Shown here piece by piece: positions 54,660 through 64,000 of a DNA stretch of 64,000 bases. Position 1 is the stretch's first letter; each line of letters starts with the position of its first letter. Source of the stretch: Pyricularia pennisetigena (lineage: Eukaryota; Ascomycota; Sordariomycetes; Magnaporthales; Pyriculariaceae). Under the pieces are notes generated by a model that had not been told where the DNA came from, searched no databases, and worked only from the letters and a program-made list of their open reading frames with translations. The stretch covers positions 4,561,417 through 4,625,416 of the forward strand of contig NC_043744.1 of the NCBI RefSeq assembly GCF_004337985.1, given 5' to 3'. The position numbers and the translations under genes are program-made.

Positions 54660-57600
54660 TCAAAGGTCTTCTGATTTACTTGAAATTATGGGTTCTGACG
54701 TGCTGTCCGAGCTCAGAATCCGGAGCAGAAGGTTGCGCCCGAGAATACTATCAGAGGCGGACATTGCCCGGTGATTCGGAATTTCAGCACGCACAAGTTC
54801 TCGGGCTATGTTTTCAGCTTTGCGAAGTTGTCTTGTCTCTTCTTCAGAGAGCCTCGCGCACGCGGCTGAGAGGTCTTCGCCATGAGCCATCAGTAGACTC
54901 AGTGCCTCAGCCCTCGCCACGATCTTGTCGTCGATTCCATTCATCAGTGCACAATTTGTCCCAAAGCTTGATATGCTTCTTCCAGGAACCATCGTGTACA
55001 AAAAGGTTACCTGATCCTCAAGGTATTGAGTGTTGTAGTCAACTTGGATGTCCATGTGCGCGAAGTCAACCGCCGGGCTCTGTGCTAGCAAGTCTTGCTC
55101 AAAAATCTCGTGGAAATGAGTAGCCGCGAGAACCTTGGGACGCACATTTTCGCCGAGGTCTGCAAACTGTGTAAAAAGAGCTGCAGCCAGCGCCGCACCG
55201 TCGGTTGGGGTGGTGCCTTTACCAAACTCATCAATCAACACAAGACTGCGTCTTGTCGCAAGGTTGATGGAGAACGCAGCCTGACGCATGTCAATGGCGA
55301 AGGCGGACTCAGGCCTAGCGGCACTCTCACGAGTTGAAACCCGGGTCAGTATCCTGTCCACAGTTCCGATCCTTGCCCATTCAGCAGGAACAAAGCTGCC
55401 GACGTGGGCAAGATATACTATGAGAGCCACCTGTTTGAGATAAACGCTTTTTCCAGAATGATTCGGACCAGTGAGAATGAGCATGCTCGGCGTTTCTTCG
55501 CCATCCGAATCTGAAAGCTCCGAGGTCGAGTCGGCTGCACTCCCACTGCCATTTCCGCCACGTAAAAAGCAGTCGTTTGGCACGAATGCGGGAACAACCA
55601 GTTCTTGAAGCAAATGACGTCCATGTTTGATTTCAATAACGTTTGACTCGGTCATCTCAGGCGCGGCAAGGTTATACTGCTGAGCCACAGCTGCCAGAGC
55701 GGTGAGGCTGTCCAGCTCCCCCTAGAAACCGGACGCTTGCAATATTGCCCCCCTGTGCTCAAGAACCCTCTTGCGAAGCTCATGGAGAAGCTCGATCTCT
55801 TTGTCTACGAATCGGCTTTCTAATGAGCTCTTGCGACAACATATAGCCACGTAAAAGGTTGCTCACCGTGTATTTGGGCTACAATGTCGCCAAAATAGTC
55901 ATCAAGCTCCCTCATGCGTCTGTTTTTGAAGTAGAAGTTACCTTGATGCACAAATCTCCTTTCCCAGTCGTCGCCGGCCCCAGGTTCTGGTCCATCATAG
56001 TTGGGCTCTCCATTGGCATTTGCGGAGACTACTGTCAAGAAGCCGAGCTGGTGGTAGTATATGCAGTGTTGAATGTAAGGCGCAGCCCATTCTGGTACAT
56101 CCCGGACGACATGACGTGCAGTCTCTTGGAGGAGGCTCGGAAAGCCATTGTAGGTGCGGGTCAGCTGATCAAGATCTCCGTTCACGCCAGAGAGGATAAC
56201 TGTGTCGTTGATAGTCTCGGTAGCGTCAAAGTCAATTGTATCGGAGACCATCTTCCCGACCTGCAGAATCTGGCGCGGATCTACCAGCGCTTGCATCTAG
56301 AAGCAAAAATTAGACGCGCTCTTGTCCCGGGAACCGTAGCAAAACTAACCCTGTTCACTAGTTCAAGAGGCGCTCCTCCAGTTTCAAGGAGCCTTACTGT
56401 TTCGTAGAGCTCAACTGTAAACTTGGAGAAGCGTTGCAAACTTTTCCAAACCCCTCTCTTGGCGGGCGCAAGAGAGGATGGCTTGTCCACACCTCTCTGG
56501 ATGTGACTCATGATCGCCTTCATATTTTTGATCATCCGCAGTTGTTTTATAATCGTTGTGAATGTTTCACTGTTTTCTGGGCGAATCAGCATCGCAATGA
56601 TGCGCTGTCTCTCACCCACAAGACCCAAATCTGTACTGGGCCGGAGAAATGTTTGCTTTAATTTGGCTTTTCCTTGAGGGGTGCGTGCATGTCGTTGGAA
56701 CAGTCCGTAAACGGAGAGGCTTTCTTTAGCCCCCGAACTCGATTTTTCAGGGCCACCTTTTTGGCTATCCGGGTGGGACTCTGAGCGTAGGATCTGAAGG
56801 GCATCGAGAGTGTCGTCATTGAGAAACATTGAATTTGCTAGATCAAACATAGTAATTGTGCGAATGGCATGTGCAGCCGATGCGGCTGGATCTCCGAGAA
56901 GAACCTCCGAGACCCGACGACGCTGGAGCTCGCTCATGATCGCACCGGCACACCCAATCTGTGACTGTGTTAAGGGGCAGTCCTTGGCTTGAAGGTTGGA
57001 ATGTTTGGAAGACGTACCGAAATACGGCTGGAAAAATTAATTTGTGAGCCTAGTCTCAGGCTTCCTTGCCTCGATCCGAATCCCAAGCCACTGACATCGG
57101 CGTCCAAAGTTGAGTCGCCTGCCATATCCATGACCAGAGATTGATGGCTGCAACAGTTCAACTTCAGCTTTGTGAGCTTCTCGATAGCTGTTTGGTAGTT
57201 GAACTCAGAAGAACCAGTCGAATGGAAAACATAGGCTCCGTTGGCTAAATTTTCAGACATTTCTCAGTAATGCCCCTTGCTGGTGAGTTTGTAGCTGTAC
57301 ATACCTCCACTGTTGCCTTGGACATCATGGGCACGACGCTCCAGGTACGTTACTAGCTCATCCGATGCACGATTTGGCACGACAACTGTGGTGGGCTGTA
57401 CATGAAGTAGCACTGTTTCGACAAGTTCTATGCCTGCCATGGTGTCTTGTTGGATGGACAGGCTCTCTTCCATGGCAGAGTAAAAAGCAGAACCAAAGGC
57501 TCCGTTGCTCTGGAGCTCGAGGGCAAGAGTAACATCGTTGGAGGAGTCTGAGTATTCATCCTGGTCCGAGAAATTACCACTATCGCTTTCGGCCTGAGAC

Positions 57601-57866
57601 TTTGTTCGCTGTCGGGAACGAGATGCTGAGGACGAATACAATGAACCAGAGCGCTGCGATGCGATTGAGGGCAGCTGAGCAGATGACGATCTATCCGGTC
57701 TGGGTGAAGGTAGCGCCCGAGACAAAGAAGTTGCTTTCGCTGCCTGGCTTTCCTGTCTGGATTTTGGTAGCTGCTTGTATCGTCGTTGTCGGCTACTCGG
57801 CAGTGCGCCTGAAAACAGAGATGGCGTACCTCTGGCAGTACTGGGAAAGGGGTTTCTCGGGTCCAT
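54660..57866 (-). CDS. MSH5: Meiotic MutS homolog MSH5, interrupted by an in-frame TAG
   Basis: Five exons on the minus strand: 57866-57305, 57244-57018, 56958-56350, 56296-55867, 55819-54660. The phases close perfectly to 996 codons, but codon 642 (55724-55722) is TAG. Msh4-Msh5 stabilises meiotic crossover intermediates. MSH5 identity rests on IGCAGAIMSELQRRR, a connector/lever region with MRELDDYFGDIVAQIH, and an ATPase domain with Walker A GPNHSGKSVYLKQVALIVYL, then AHVGSFVPAEWARIG and Walker B SLVLIDEFGKGTTP. The N-terminal ~110 residues are disordered and Ser-rich. The stop falls in QASGF*GELDSL, where the family normally has a hydrophobic residue before GELD. As read, the product would be 641 aa without the ATPase. 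All other junctions and frames are intact, so this is a recent nonsense change, an error in the sequence, or a gap in my model. Confidence 0.85.
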
Positions 57867-58379
57867 TATCAGGGTCTATGTCGCGTTGTTCCACAAGGGG
57901 CCACCGATTCGAGGGCAGACTGAATGTCTTGATTTTATGTTCTTATTCTCCACCGAAGAGGAACAACAAAACAGGTCTTCCAGCAGACAGAATCTGATTC
58001 CAACTTGAGAATTGGGAAGGGGTTGGGATCACTGAATCCGAATCTGGGAGACTCAAATGGGAAGGCACTAGACGAAGACGCCGCGCCGGTTGGCATCGCC
58101 TCTCGGCCGAGAAGGGAAGGAACGTACGATCCGACTGAGCTCACAGCCGGTACTCACCGTCATCATCAGACTGAATCCCAGAGAGGCAGGCACCCCGCAG
58201 AGTCTGAGCATCGCCCAAGTCTCAAGTCGTCCTTTGCAGATGACGTAGGCCTACAGCTCTGGATAGTTTGCGCAGATGTTGACCGAGCATCCCGGCGTTG
58301 GCCGACAAAAAAAAAAAAAAAGATTTTTCTTAAGCGGCTGCTATCAAAACGCATCTCGCCCCTTTTTTCTTTCGCCTTT
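57867..58379. other. Intergenic region
   Basis: This holds the MSH5 promoter and the 3' flank of EMC5. A 15-nt A run lies near 58307-58321. No other gene is seen. Confidence 0.55.
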
Positions 58380-58905
58380 TCACGCCTTTGACCCGTCGTT
58401 CCCGCTCTTGACCCACTGCGCAAAGTCTTTCCTCTGCTTCCTGATGTTCACAAAGCCCGGCCTCGCCTCCAGGAACCGGTATGGGTTTCCCACATAGTCC
58501 TTGTCGCCCTCCTTGTCGCCCTCGCGCTCGATCTTGCCCGCCCACTCGCGCCACTGGATCGGCCGCAGGTGCGGGGTTCCCAGCACCAGCCCCAGGCAGA
58601 TAATCAGCAGCGCTGTCACCGTCTCGATCGAGATGTCGATGGGCAGGGATGTTGTCGCCGCGGCGGTCACCGACGACGCCCGGCCGGCGGTAGGTGACGT
58701 CGCAGCAGCTGATGGTGCGCCGGTCGAGTGAAGGGCCGAGTGCTCGTGAGCCGAGTAGCAGCTATTAGTGGTGATGCGATTTTGTCAGCGTCTTGTTCTC
58801 TTGCGGTAGAGTTGTTGGGTTGAATTGGTGAGTTGCATTTATAGCTTACGCATGTGCTAATAAAACCAGACCGAAGGTCGTAATAGACTTGGAAATCCAC
58901 GTCAT
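58380..58905 (-). CDS. EMC5: ER membrane protein complex subunit 5
   Basis: Two exons on the minus strand: 58905-58850 and 58761-58380 (phase 2, GTAAGC..ATAG), giving 145 aa. EMC5 (MMgT/Kre27 family) is a core subunit of the ER insertase for tail-anchored and multi-pass proteins. Splicing creates the family N-terminus TFGLVLLAHACYSAHEHSAL, including the first membrane helix. A second helix is SIETVTALLIICLGLVLGTP. The diagnostic cytosolic end follows: LRPIQWREWAGKIEREG, then GNPYRFLEARPGFVNIRKQR and DFAQWV. An Ala/Ser/Thr-rich loop links the helices. Length is normal for fungi. Confidence 0.92.
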
Positions 58906-59987
58906 TTTCTCTAGAAGCGGGCGAAGGAAGTGAAGGCTGTAGATTGTCCTCGCTGACTCAGTTCTGGAATTACCAATGAAAATATACCAGTTGTACAATG
59001 GTGTCGTGGTTTGGTTGTTTTGTTTTGGCAGATGTCGCCTGTTGGAGAATGATGCTATCCCTAACAACATACAGTGAGGTCAGGGCCAGTGGGTCGCTCA
59101 GCAATTAATTATCACGTGACCGACCGGTCTTACTACTGTCACTATGCTCCTCCTAGTGGGGTCGTTGTTTTGTCGACATTCCTTCATTCTGCCGTCTCTC
59201 ATACCAAAGAGTTTCAATTCTTGAGCAATACGGTTTCGACAACACAAATGAATCAACTCATTACATTTGTTTAGAGCGAAATTCATTCTGCTGTGCAGAT
59301 GCATCGACTTGGCCTCTGGTTGGCCCATCACATTTCACTTCTGCTGACACATCCCTCCAAGGACAATGCAATTGTTCAGTGTTATTTTCGCATATGGATT
59401 TGACCAGTTTAGAGCAGCTCGAAGCAGATTCTCATGATCATGGAAGTAACTCGCTGCTGCACCTGGTAACATTGCCAGAAACGGTCTACATCAAACTGAA
59501 GCATGTGGGTGTGAGCGTATATCCAGCTCAAAAATTACAGGTTGATTGCTGCCAAGTGGCATTTTTCCGCGAGTTGAACTCTGGAAAGAAAGCTCTAGTT
59601 GGGCTGTTTTTCTTTTATTAGAGATAAAATATTCTCTTTGATGTGCTTCCTGGACTATTTTTACGGCCGTTCCTTTTATGAAAACACGTATCCTGAACAA
59701 AATAAAACGCCCCCATGACCCCTTTAAATGCACCTTGGCGCCACCAGCAGGCTAGATCTCAAGACGAATACCTCGAACGAGCATGAAAAGCAGTGATCCA
59801 AAAAAAAACTCCAGCATGGAACAAGACAAAGCAGTGGAGCAAACGATCAAGCGAACAGAAAGAGATACAAAAGAAACCCGGGGTATTCAGAAAATGTTGA
59901 CCTGTGTACAATGCATCATACAAGTACATGAAAAGAGTAACAGAACAAACCGAATACAGAAGCAAGGGAGGAAACTCATTTGTTGAA
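58906..59987. other. Intergenic region
   Basis: This holds the EMC5 promoter and the 3' flank of the HMG-box gene. No gene or structured element is recognised. Confidence 0.55.
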
Positions 59988-61751
59988 TCATTCAACCTTG
60001 GTCACCACATCGACCTCGTCAATGTGCCAGTCCTGCGGCTCAACTTCGCTAATGTTCCAACTCTCTTCGAGCGTGCCGTTGTCGATTCCCTCCTTCAGCA
60101 ACGGATCATTGTGGAGGTAAAAGGCATCAAACATCGAAGGATCTTGGGGATCCAGTTCAAGCCCAGGCATGGTCGACGGCAGGTTGGCATCTGTGGCGTG
60201 CCTGCTGTCAACTGGAGTAGCGAGGCTAGGATCGATTGAAGGCTGCGAACTGACGGCAGGAGCTGATGGAATGACTTGTCGCCCCTGGTGCAGCCAATCG
60301 GCGTGACTCTGCTGGTGGTGGTGGTGGCTGGCGTACTCTTGGTAGAGATGTGACTGCTGCTGCTGCATTACGGGGTACCGCGTGAGGCCATGCTCAAAGC
60401 TGTTGGCAGGCGAGGCACTGCTGCGTGGTACAAATTCATCGACGAACTCGGGCGGGGTCGACCCTGCCCGGTACCCGCCGTGCCCATGCTGATAGTGGTG
60501 AGCTCCGCTACCCTGGACAAGAAGGCCGAAAGCATCATTTCCGCCGTAGGCACTCGGCATCGGGTGGATGATTTGTCCGGTGGTGGCTGGATACAGGTTA
60601 TATGCCGGCAGCGCCTGGTACGGATGACTTGTCGGCAGCATCATGTTCCCAATAGCGGGAGACGAGTTCCACTGGTCTGGGTCGTGCAAGGGCGTGTATC
60701 TCCCGCTGGGGTTGGGGTAATATGACGAGTCGGGCGTGTCGCGGCCACGAGTCCTGGTGCCGCGCGGGACGTACTCGCCGTCCAACTCGTCGTCGGAAAG
60801 GTCCATCTCGCTACGCACCTTTTTCATGTACGCGCTGCGGGGCTTGGACGGCGTGAACTTGTAGTCCGGGTGCGCGCGGTGCAACTGATCGCGGTCGATC
60901 TTGGCCCACTCGGCGAACTGGTCACGGACGCTCTCGGGTTCGGAGTCCCAGCTGTCGGCACAGACGCGTGAAACAACCTGGTGGTTGTTCTCCATGCAAT
61001 ACTTCTTGCAGACGAGCTGATACGCCTTGCGGTACAGCATGAAGGCGTTCATGGGCCGCTTGATTTTGCCGGCCTTCTTACCCGTCATGACCTCTGCGTG
61101 GCGCGCCTCAGGCCCGCGGTTCACAAAGGCCTCGATATCGATGATTTGCTCGTCCATCTCCTCGGCCAGCTGGCTGAGCGGCTTGTCAATGCTCTGCTTG
61201 GGCTTGGGCACCGCCTCGGACCGCGGCCTCTTCTTCTTGGGCTTGGGCTTCGTCACCCGGCCCTCTTTGGTGGAAGACAGGTTCGCGTCGGGGGATGTGC
61301 GCGGCGTGGAGCGGCTGCGGAGGACAGCGGCCCGAACCATGCGAGGCTCTGGCGTCGGTGGCGATGTCGCAGGGGTGCTGTACGGACGATCCTGTGGTCC
61401 GAGACAGTTAGGTTGGTTACACAGGTCAAAGTGAGCCCATGGATTGTGGCAACAGCAGGGAATGGAAAGGGAAATTCTTACACTGCGGTGAAGTTCATCT
61501 GGTGCTGGGTACAAGCCCATATTGGAATGCGGCGGTGCGTAGTCAAACAGACGGCCATACCCATCCTGCCCTGCCATGGAAGGCAAAACATCAGGAAAAT
61601 GTTGAGAGTGTTGAGGCCCTGGTGATGCGTACCGCGAAGGGGCCTGTGAATGCATCGTCGGCTCGTGAGGATACATGTTGTTGTGCTGTACTAACTTCTC
61701 AAGACCGAATGTGTCGTGATTTGACGGGGTGGGTGAAGAAGTATTGTCCAT
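59988..61751 (-). CDS. HMG-box transcription factor, Ste11/FMF-1-like
   Basis: Two exons on the minus strand: 61751-61482 and 61391-59988 (phase 0), giving 557 aa. The HMG box spans about 198-270: KIKRPMNAFMLYRKAYQLVC followed by KKYCMENNHQVVSRVCADSW. An adjacent basic stretch PKPKKKRPR (138-146) looks like a nuclear localisation signal. The long C-terminal part is rich in Pro, Ser, Gln and His, with a QQQQ run and HHHH run, and ends in an acidic segment that could activate transcription. The box most resembles the Ste11/FMF-1 type of ascomycetes, regulators of mating and fruiting-body development, rather than a MAT-locus box; this assignment is from memory. The 90-nt intron (61392-61481) has no in-frame stop; its donor is GTAAGA, and CTAAC lies before the CACAG acceptor. 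Confidence 0.8.
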   Translation of the reverse strand: MDNTSSPTPSNHDTFGLEKLVQHNNMYPHEPTMHSQAPSRYASPGPQHSQHFPDVLPSMAGQDGYGRLFDYAPPHSNMGLYPAPDELHRSVRISLSIPCCCHNPWAHFDLCNQPNCLGPQDRPYSTPATSPPTPEPRMVRAAVLRSRSTPRTSPDANLSSTKEGRVTKPKPKKKRPRSEAVPKPKQSIDKPLSQLAEEMDEQIIDIEAFVNRGPEARHAEVMTGKKAGKIKRPMNAFMLYRKAYQLVCKKYCMENNHQVVSRVCADSWDSEPESVRDQFAEWAKIDRDQLHRAHPDYKFTPSKPRSAYMKKVRSEMDLSDDELDGEYVPRGTRTRGRDTPDSSYYPNPSGRYTPLHDPDQWNSSPAIGNMMLPTSHPYQALPAYNLYPATTGQIIHPMPSAYGGNDAFGLLVQGSGAHHYQHGHGGYRAGSTPPEFVDEFVPRSSASPANSFEHGLTRYPVMQQQQSHLYQEYASHHHHQQSHADWLHQGRQVIPSAPAVSSQPSIDPSLATPVDSRHATDANLPSTMPGLELDPQDPSMFDAFYLHNDPLLKEGIDNGTLEESWNISEVEPQDWHIDEVDVVTKVE

Positions 61752-64000
61752 CTCTTCAAAGGAGGCAAAAGCCTTCTTTTAACAGACGGTATATTTGCCC
61801 GATCTTGAAGCGTTCGGTGTTGAGCTGCCGTGGGTGCGGAGTTCACCGGGCAGAAGCTCTTTCAGAAAGACGCCGAGCTGCAAATATGTGCGCAGTGTGC
61901 CTATTCTGGTGTTGCACAACTTCCTTTTGGGAGTGGATGCCGGAGCGCGGGCCGTTTGATGATGATGCAAGTCTCTTGCAGGACGCAGACAAAAAAAATG
62001 AGCCCGATGAAAGAAGTGCGTACCCAAGTTCCAGGCACCACAACAAATCAGACTTCAAATTGATCTTCGGGCAGAAGAGCACGTCAAAAGAAGAAACCCG
62101 GCTGGTCCTGTTGAGCCGAATCTGGTTTTGTTGTTGAATGAAAGACGACGGGATGATCAAAACCAAGAAGTGATGGGAAGGGTTGACGGGAGTACGCTGC
62201 CAGAGATCCGGTCAGGGGCTGAAGGGCTGCTGGGGGTGGGCTTGGGATACCCTGTGGTACTATGTGATCAGTCCAGTTCGGATCGGGGGCTCGCTCCCAC
62301 GGTATAGGCAAAGAGGGCACGCACACACAACTGCCGCGCAAAACCACCAGGGCTGTATGTCGGCGGATGCAATTGCACACGGAGCTGGGCGAATGCCACT
62401 CACCGACAGTTCGCACGGCAAGCTCAATGCTGCAGATGCGCAAGAATGCGGTATCGAAGTGGTGTTCGCTGTCGTCTCCTGTCGGTGTCCGCCGGGGATG
62501 GGCTGGGTGAGGGTGCTGGGAAGGCAGCCCAATGGGGATCTGTGGCTCCACTATCTCGATGCGCGGCTGTAAGTACAGCGAGGTGGGAATATGACCTGTC
62601 CCCTTTGTTCTGTTTCGTCCGTCTTCTTCTTTTCAGGCAGAGTTCTCCTAGTGCAAACTGTGTATGCAGCAAGATGTTTTTTTTTTTCTCCTTTTTTCCC
62701 CCCTTCTCTTGCGCCACTAATCTGTTTTCTGGTCTTCCTCTTTGTGGTATCGTGTTCGAAAGCTGAGCGGCCAGTCCAGACACAAGACCAAACGAGGGCC
62801 AAGTATTTCAGTGTCTGCACCTGCTGGAGTGTTGGGTAGTGGTGTGCGTGACTTTGTTGTTGATGCTAGGTGAGAGGCAATTCACCTTTGTTCCAATCAG
62901 GGGATGACAAAGAGCGGAGAGGGAAAATAAACAACGACAGGGGAGGAGCCAAAGAAACTAATGCTGTTACTTGGTTTTTGTATTCTTTCTTTCATTTCTT
63001 TTCTTCTTTTTTTGTCTTGAGTCTTCGCCCCGGATGCGACGCCAGCAAGAACCGGATTCTGCAGTATTTTGCTGCGCCCAAGGAGATCTCCATACTGGAG
63101 TGATCTGGACCTTATTTTTCTTTTCTTTTTTTTTTCGACAGTCTCTGGGTGCAGCGATGAGCGTGTATGGTGGAACACGGGAAAAAAATAAGTTGTCGAA
63201 ATTGCCGTTTTCGGAAGTATTGGTGCCAAGAACAGAACAACCCGGCAGAGAACACAAGATGCAGTCAGTGAGTGCTGCAGCTGCAGCTCGTTTCAACATG
63301 CCACAATACTTAGAAATCAAGGTAGGAATAAGATGGGTTTTCTTTTCTCTGCATGCCTGTTGGCTAATGGGGTAGTCCCTAGGCCAAGGAGTTGAGGGAG
63401 ACTACAAGCAGCTCGAACGAGGCATGTTATTACGTACCACGGTCGAAACCAGATCAAGCTTCACACAAACCTGGCTTTATGAAGTTTCCTAGCACCGGCT
63501 TCTTGGAGCTAATGAGCCTGATGCCTTTCTGGAAGACTTCAGGTGTTTTGTAGGGGCGCCGTAAGGGTGTTGGTAAATATGGAGCAGTCGGATTCTAAAA
63601 GCGCAGTTCATGCTCTGTCCTCCCTATCCCTGCCGTACCTTGCAAGCTTGGTCTTTTTGTCTCCGTCCTGTGCGACCAGCAACTCAGGCACTTGCATGCA
63701 AATCTGGATTACCTTATGGGACAGTTTTCTTCAAGTCATTTTCTGTCTCTTGTTGGATTGTGTGCAGAAATTCAGCCCCAGTTCCACGTGGATGACGGGT
63801 GACATGTTACCTCTTTCTAATGAAAATTATTGCTTGCATCGACCCGGCAATGCTGCTCCGTCAATATTTCTGCAAAATTTATTCTTTCTCTGAATGTCAG
63901 TGTCCTTGCTTACTCGCCTCAGGGAGCGGGCAACTTGCCTGGCGAGGAATAATGTTGGTTGGAATGTTGCGGCGTTTGGTGAGACCCAGGCCAACGACCC
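61752..64000. other. Long promoter/leader region, no gene recognised
   Basis: This is the region upstream of the HMG-box gene to the window end. T-rich tracts occur around 62677-62702 and 63117-63136. Many short ORFs lie on both strands, but none has a domain. A long untranslated leader, as for other developmental regulators, is possible. The neighbouring gene may lie beyond the right edge. Confidence 0.5.

Noticed and set aside
54518..55123. 201-aa plus-strand ORF opposite MSH5
   Set aside because: Antisense shadow of the MSH5 ATPase exon.
55700..55740. A splice event removing the MSH5 TAG
   Set aside because: GTTTCTAG would be an 8-nt intron, far too short. An upstream donor would remove conserved sequence or break phase.

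Overview
This window is filamentous-ascomycete nuclear DNA (Pezizomycotina, probably Sordariomycetes; genus not resolved). The evidence is intron-rich genes with short GT-AG introns, a dispersed single 5S rRNA gene, a Sla1 protein ending in NPFGF, an Ste11/FMF-1-type HMG-box regulator and several secreted proteins with GPI-anchor-like tails. It is ordinary chromosomal sequence: both strands carry genes, there is no bacterial-style operon, and I see no intact transposon. Coding frames are GC-rich at third positions. Gaps between genes are long and carry homopolymer A/T tracts up to 44 nt and many TAGGTA/GGTACC-type words.

Layout. 0-12 kb: the 5' end of a TMF/Sgm1-like golgin (-), alkaline ceramidase (+), a GH27 alpha-galactosidase (+), prefoldin subunit 1 (+), and a coiled-coil/RS-rich protein (+). 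12-24 kb: HEM25 mitochondrial glycine carrier (-), COG8 (-), a TLC-domain membrane protein (+), and SLA1 (-, four exons). 25-28.4 kb: one uncharacterised single-exon gene, then a 2.2-kb patch of apparent gene remnants (a broken minus-strand gene, an ankyrin-like ORF, an orphan terminal exon and a 21-nt piece of 5S rRNA). 28.4-34 kb: AMP deaminase (-) and a UDP-GlcNAc-type nucleotide-sugar transporter (-). 36-46 kb: two secreted Cys-rich proteins, two uncharacterised proteins, a GNAT acetyltransferase and the 5S rRNA gene. 46-52.2 kb: the PP2A B/PR55 subunit (+, with a GC-AG intron), a CFEM-like GPI protein (+) and a repeat-bearing secreted protein (-). 54.6-61.8 kb: MSH5 (-), EMC5 (-) and the HMG-box gene (-). 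61.8-64 kb: no gene recognised.

Most genes are housekeeping: Golgi tethering, actin/endocytosis, ER insertion, purine metabolism, heme precursor transport and phosphatase regulation. I see no dedicated gene cluster or new multi-gene system. The most notable observation is an in-frame TAG at codon 642 of an otherwise frame-consistent MSH5 model, upstream of the whole ATPase domain. Also notable are the remnant patch at 26-28 kb, four introns whose length is a multiple of three with no in-frame stop, a GC-AG intron, and four secreted/GPI-type proteins within 16 kb. Splice sites were assigned by eye from donor/acceptor consensus, phase bookkeeping and remembered family sequence; no database search was run.
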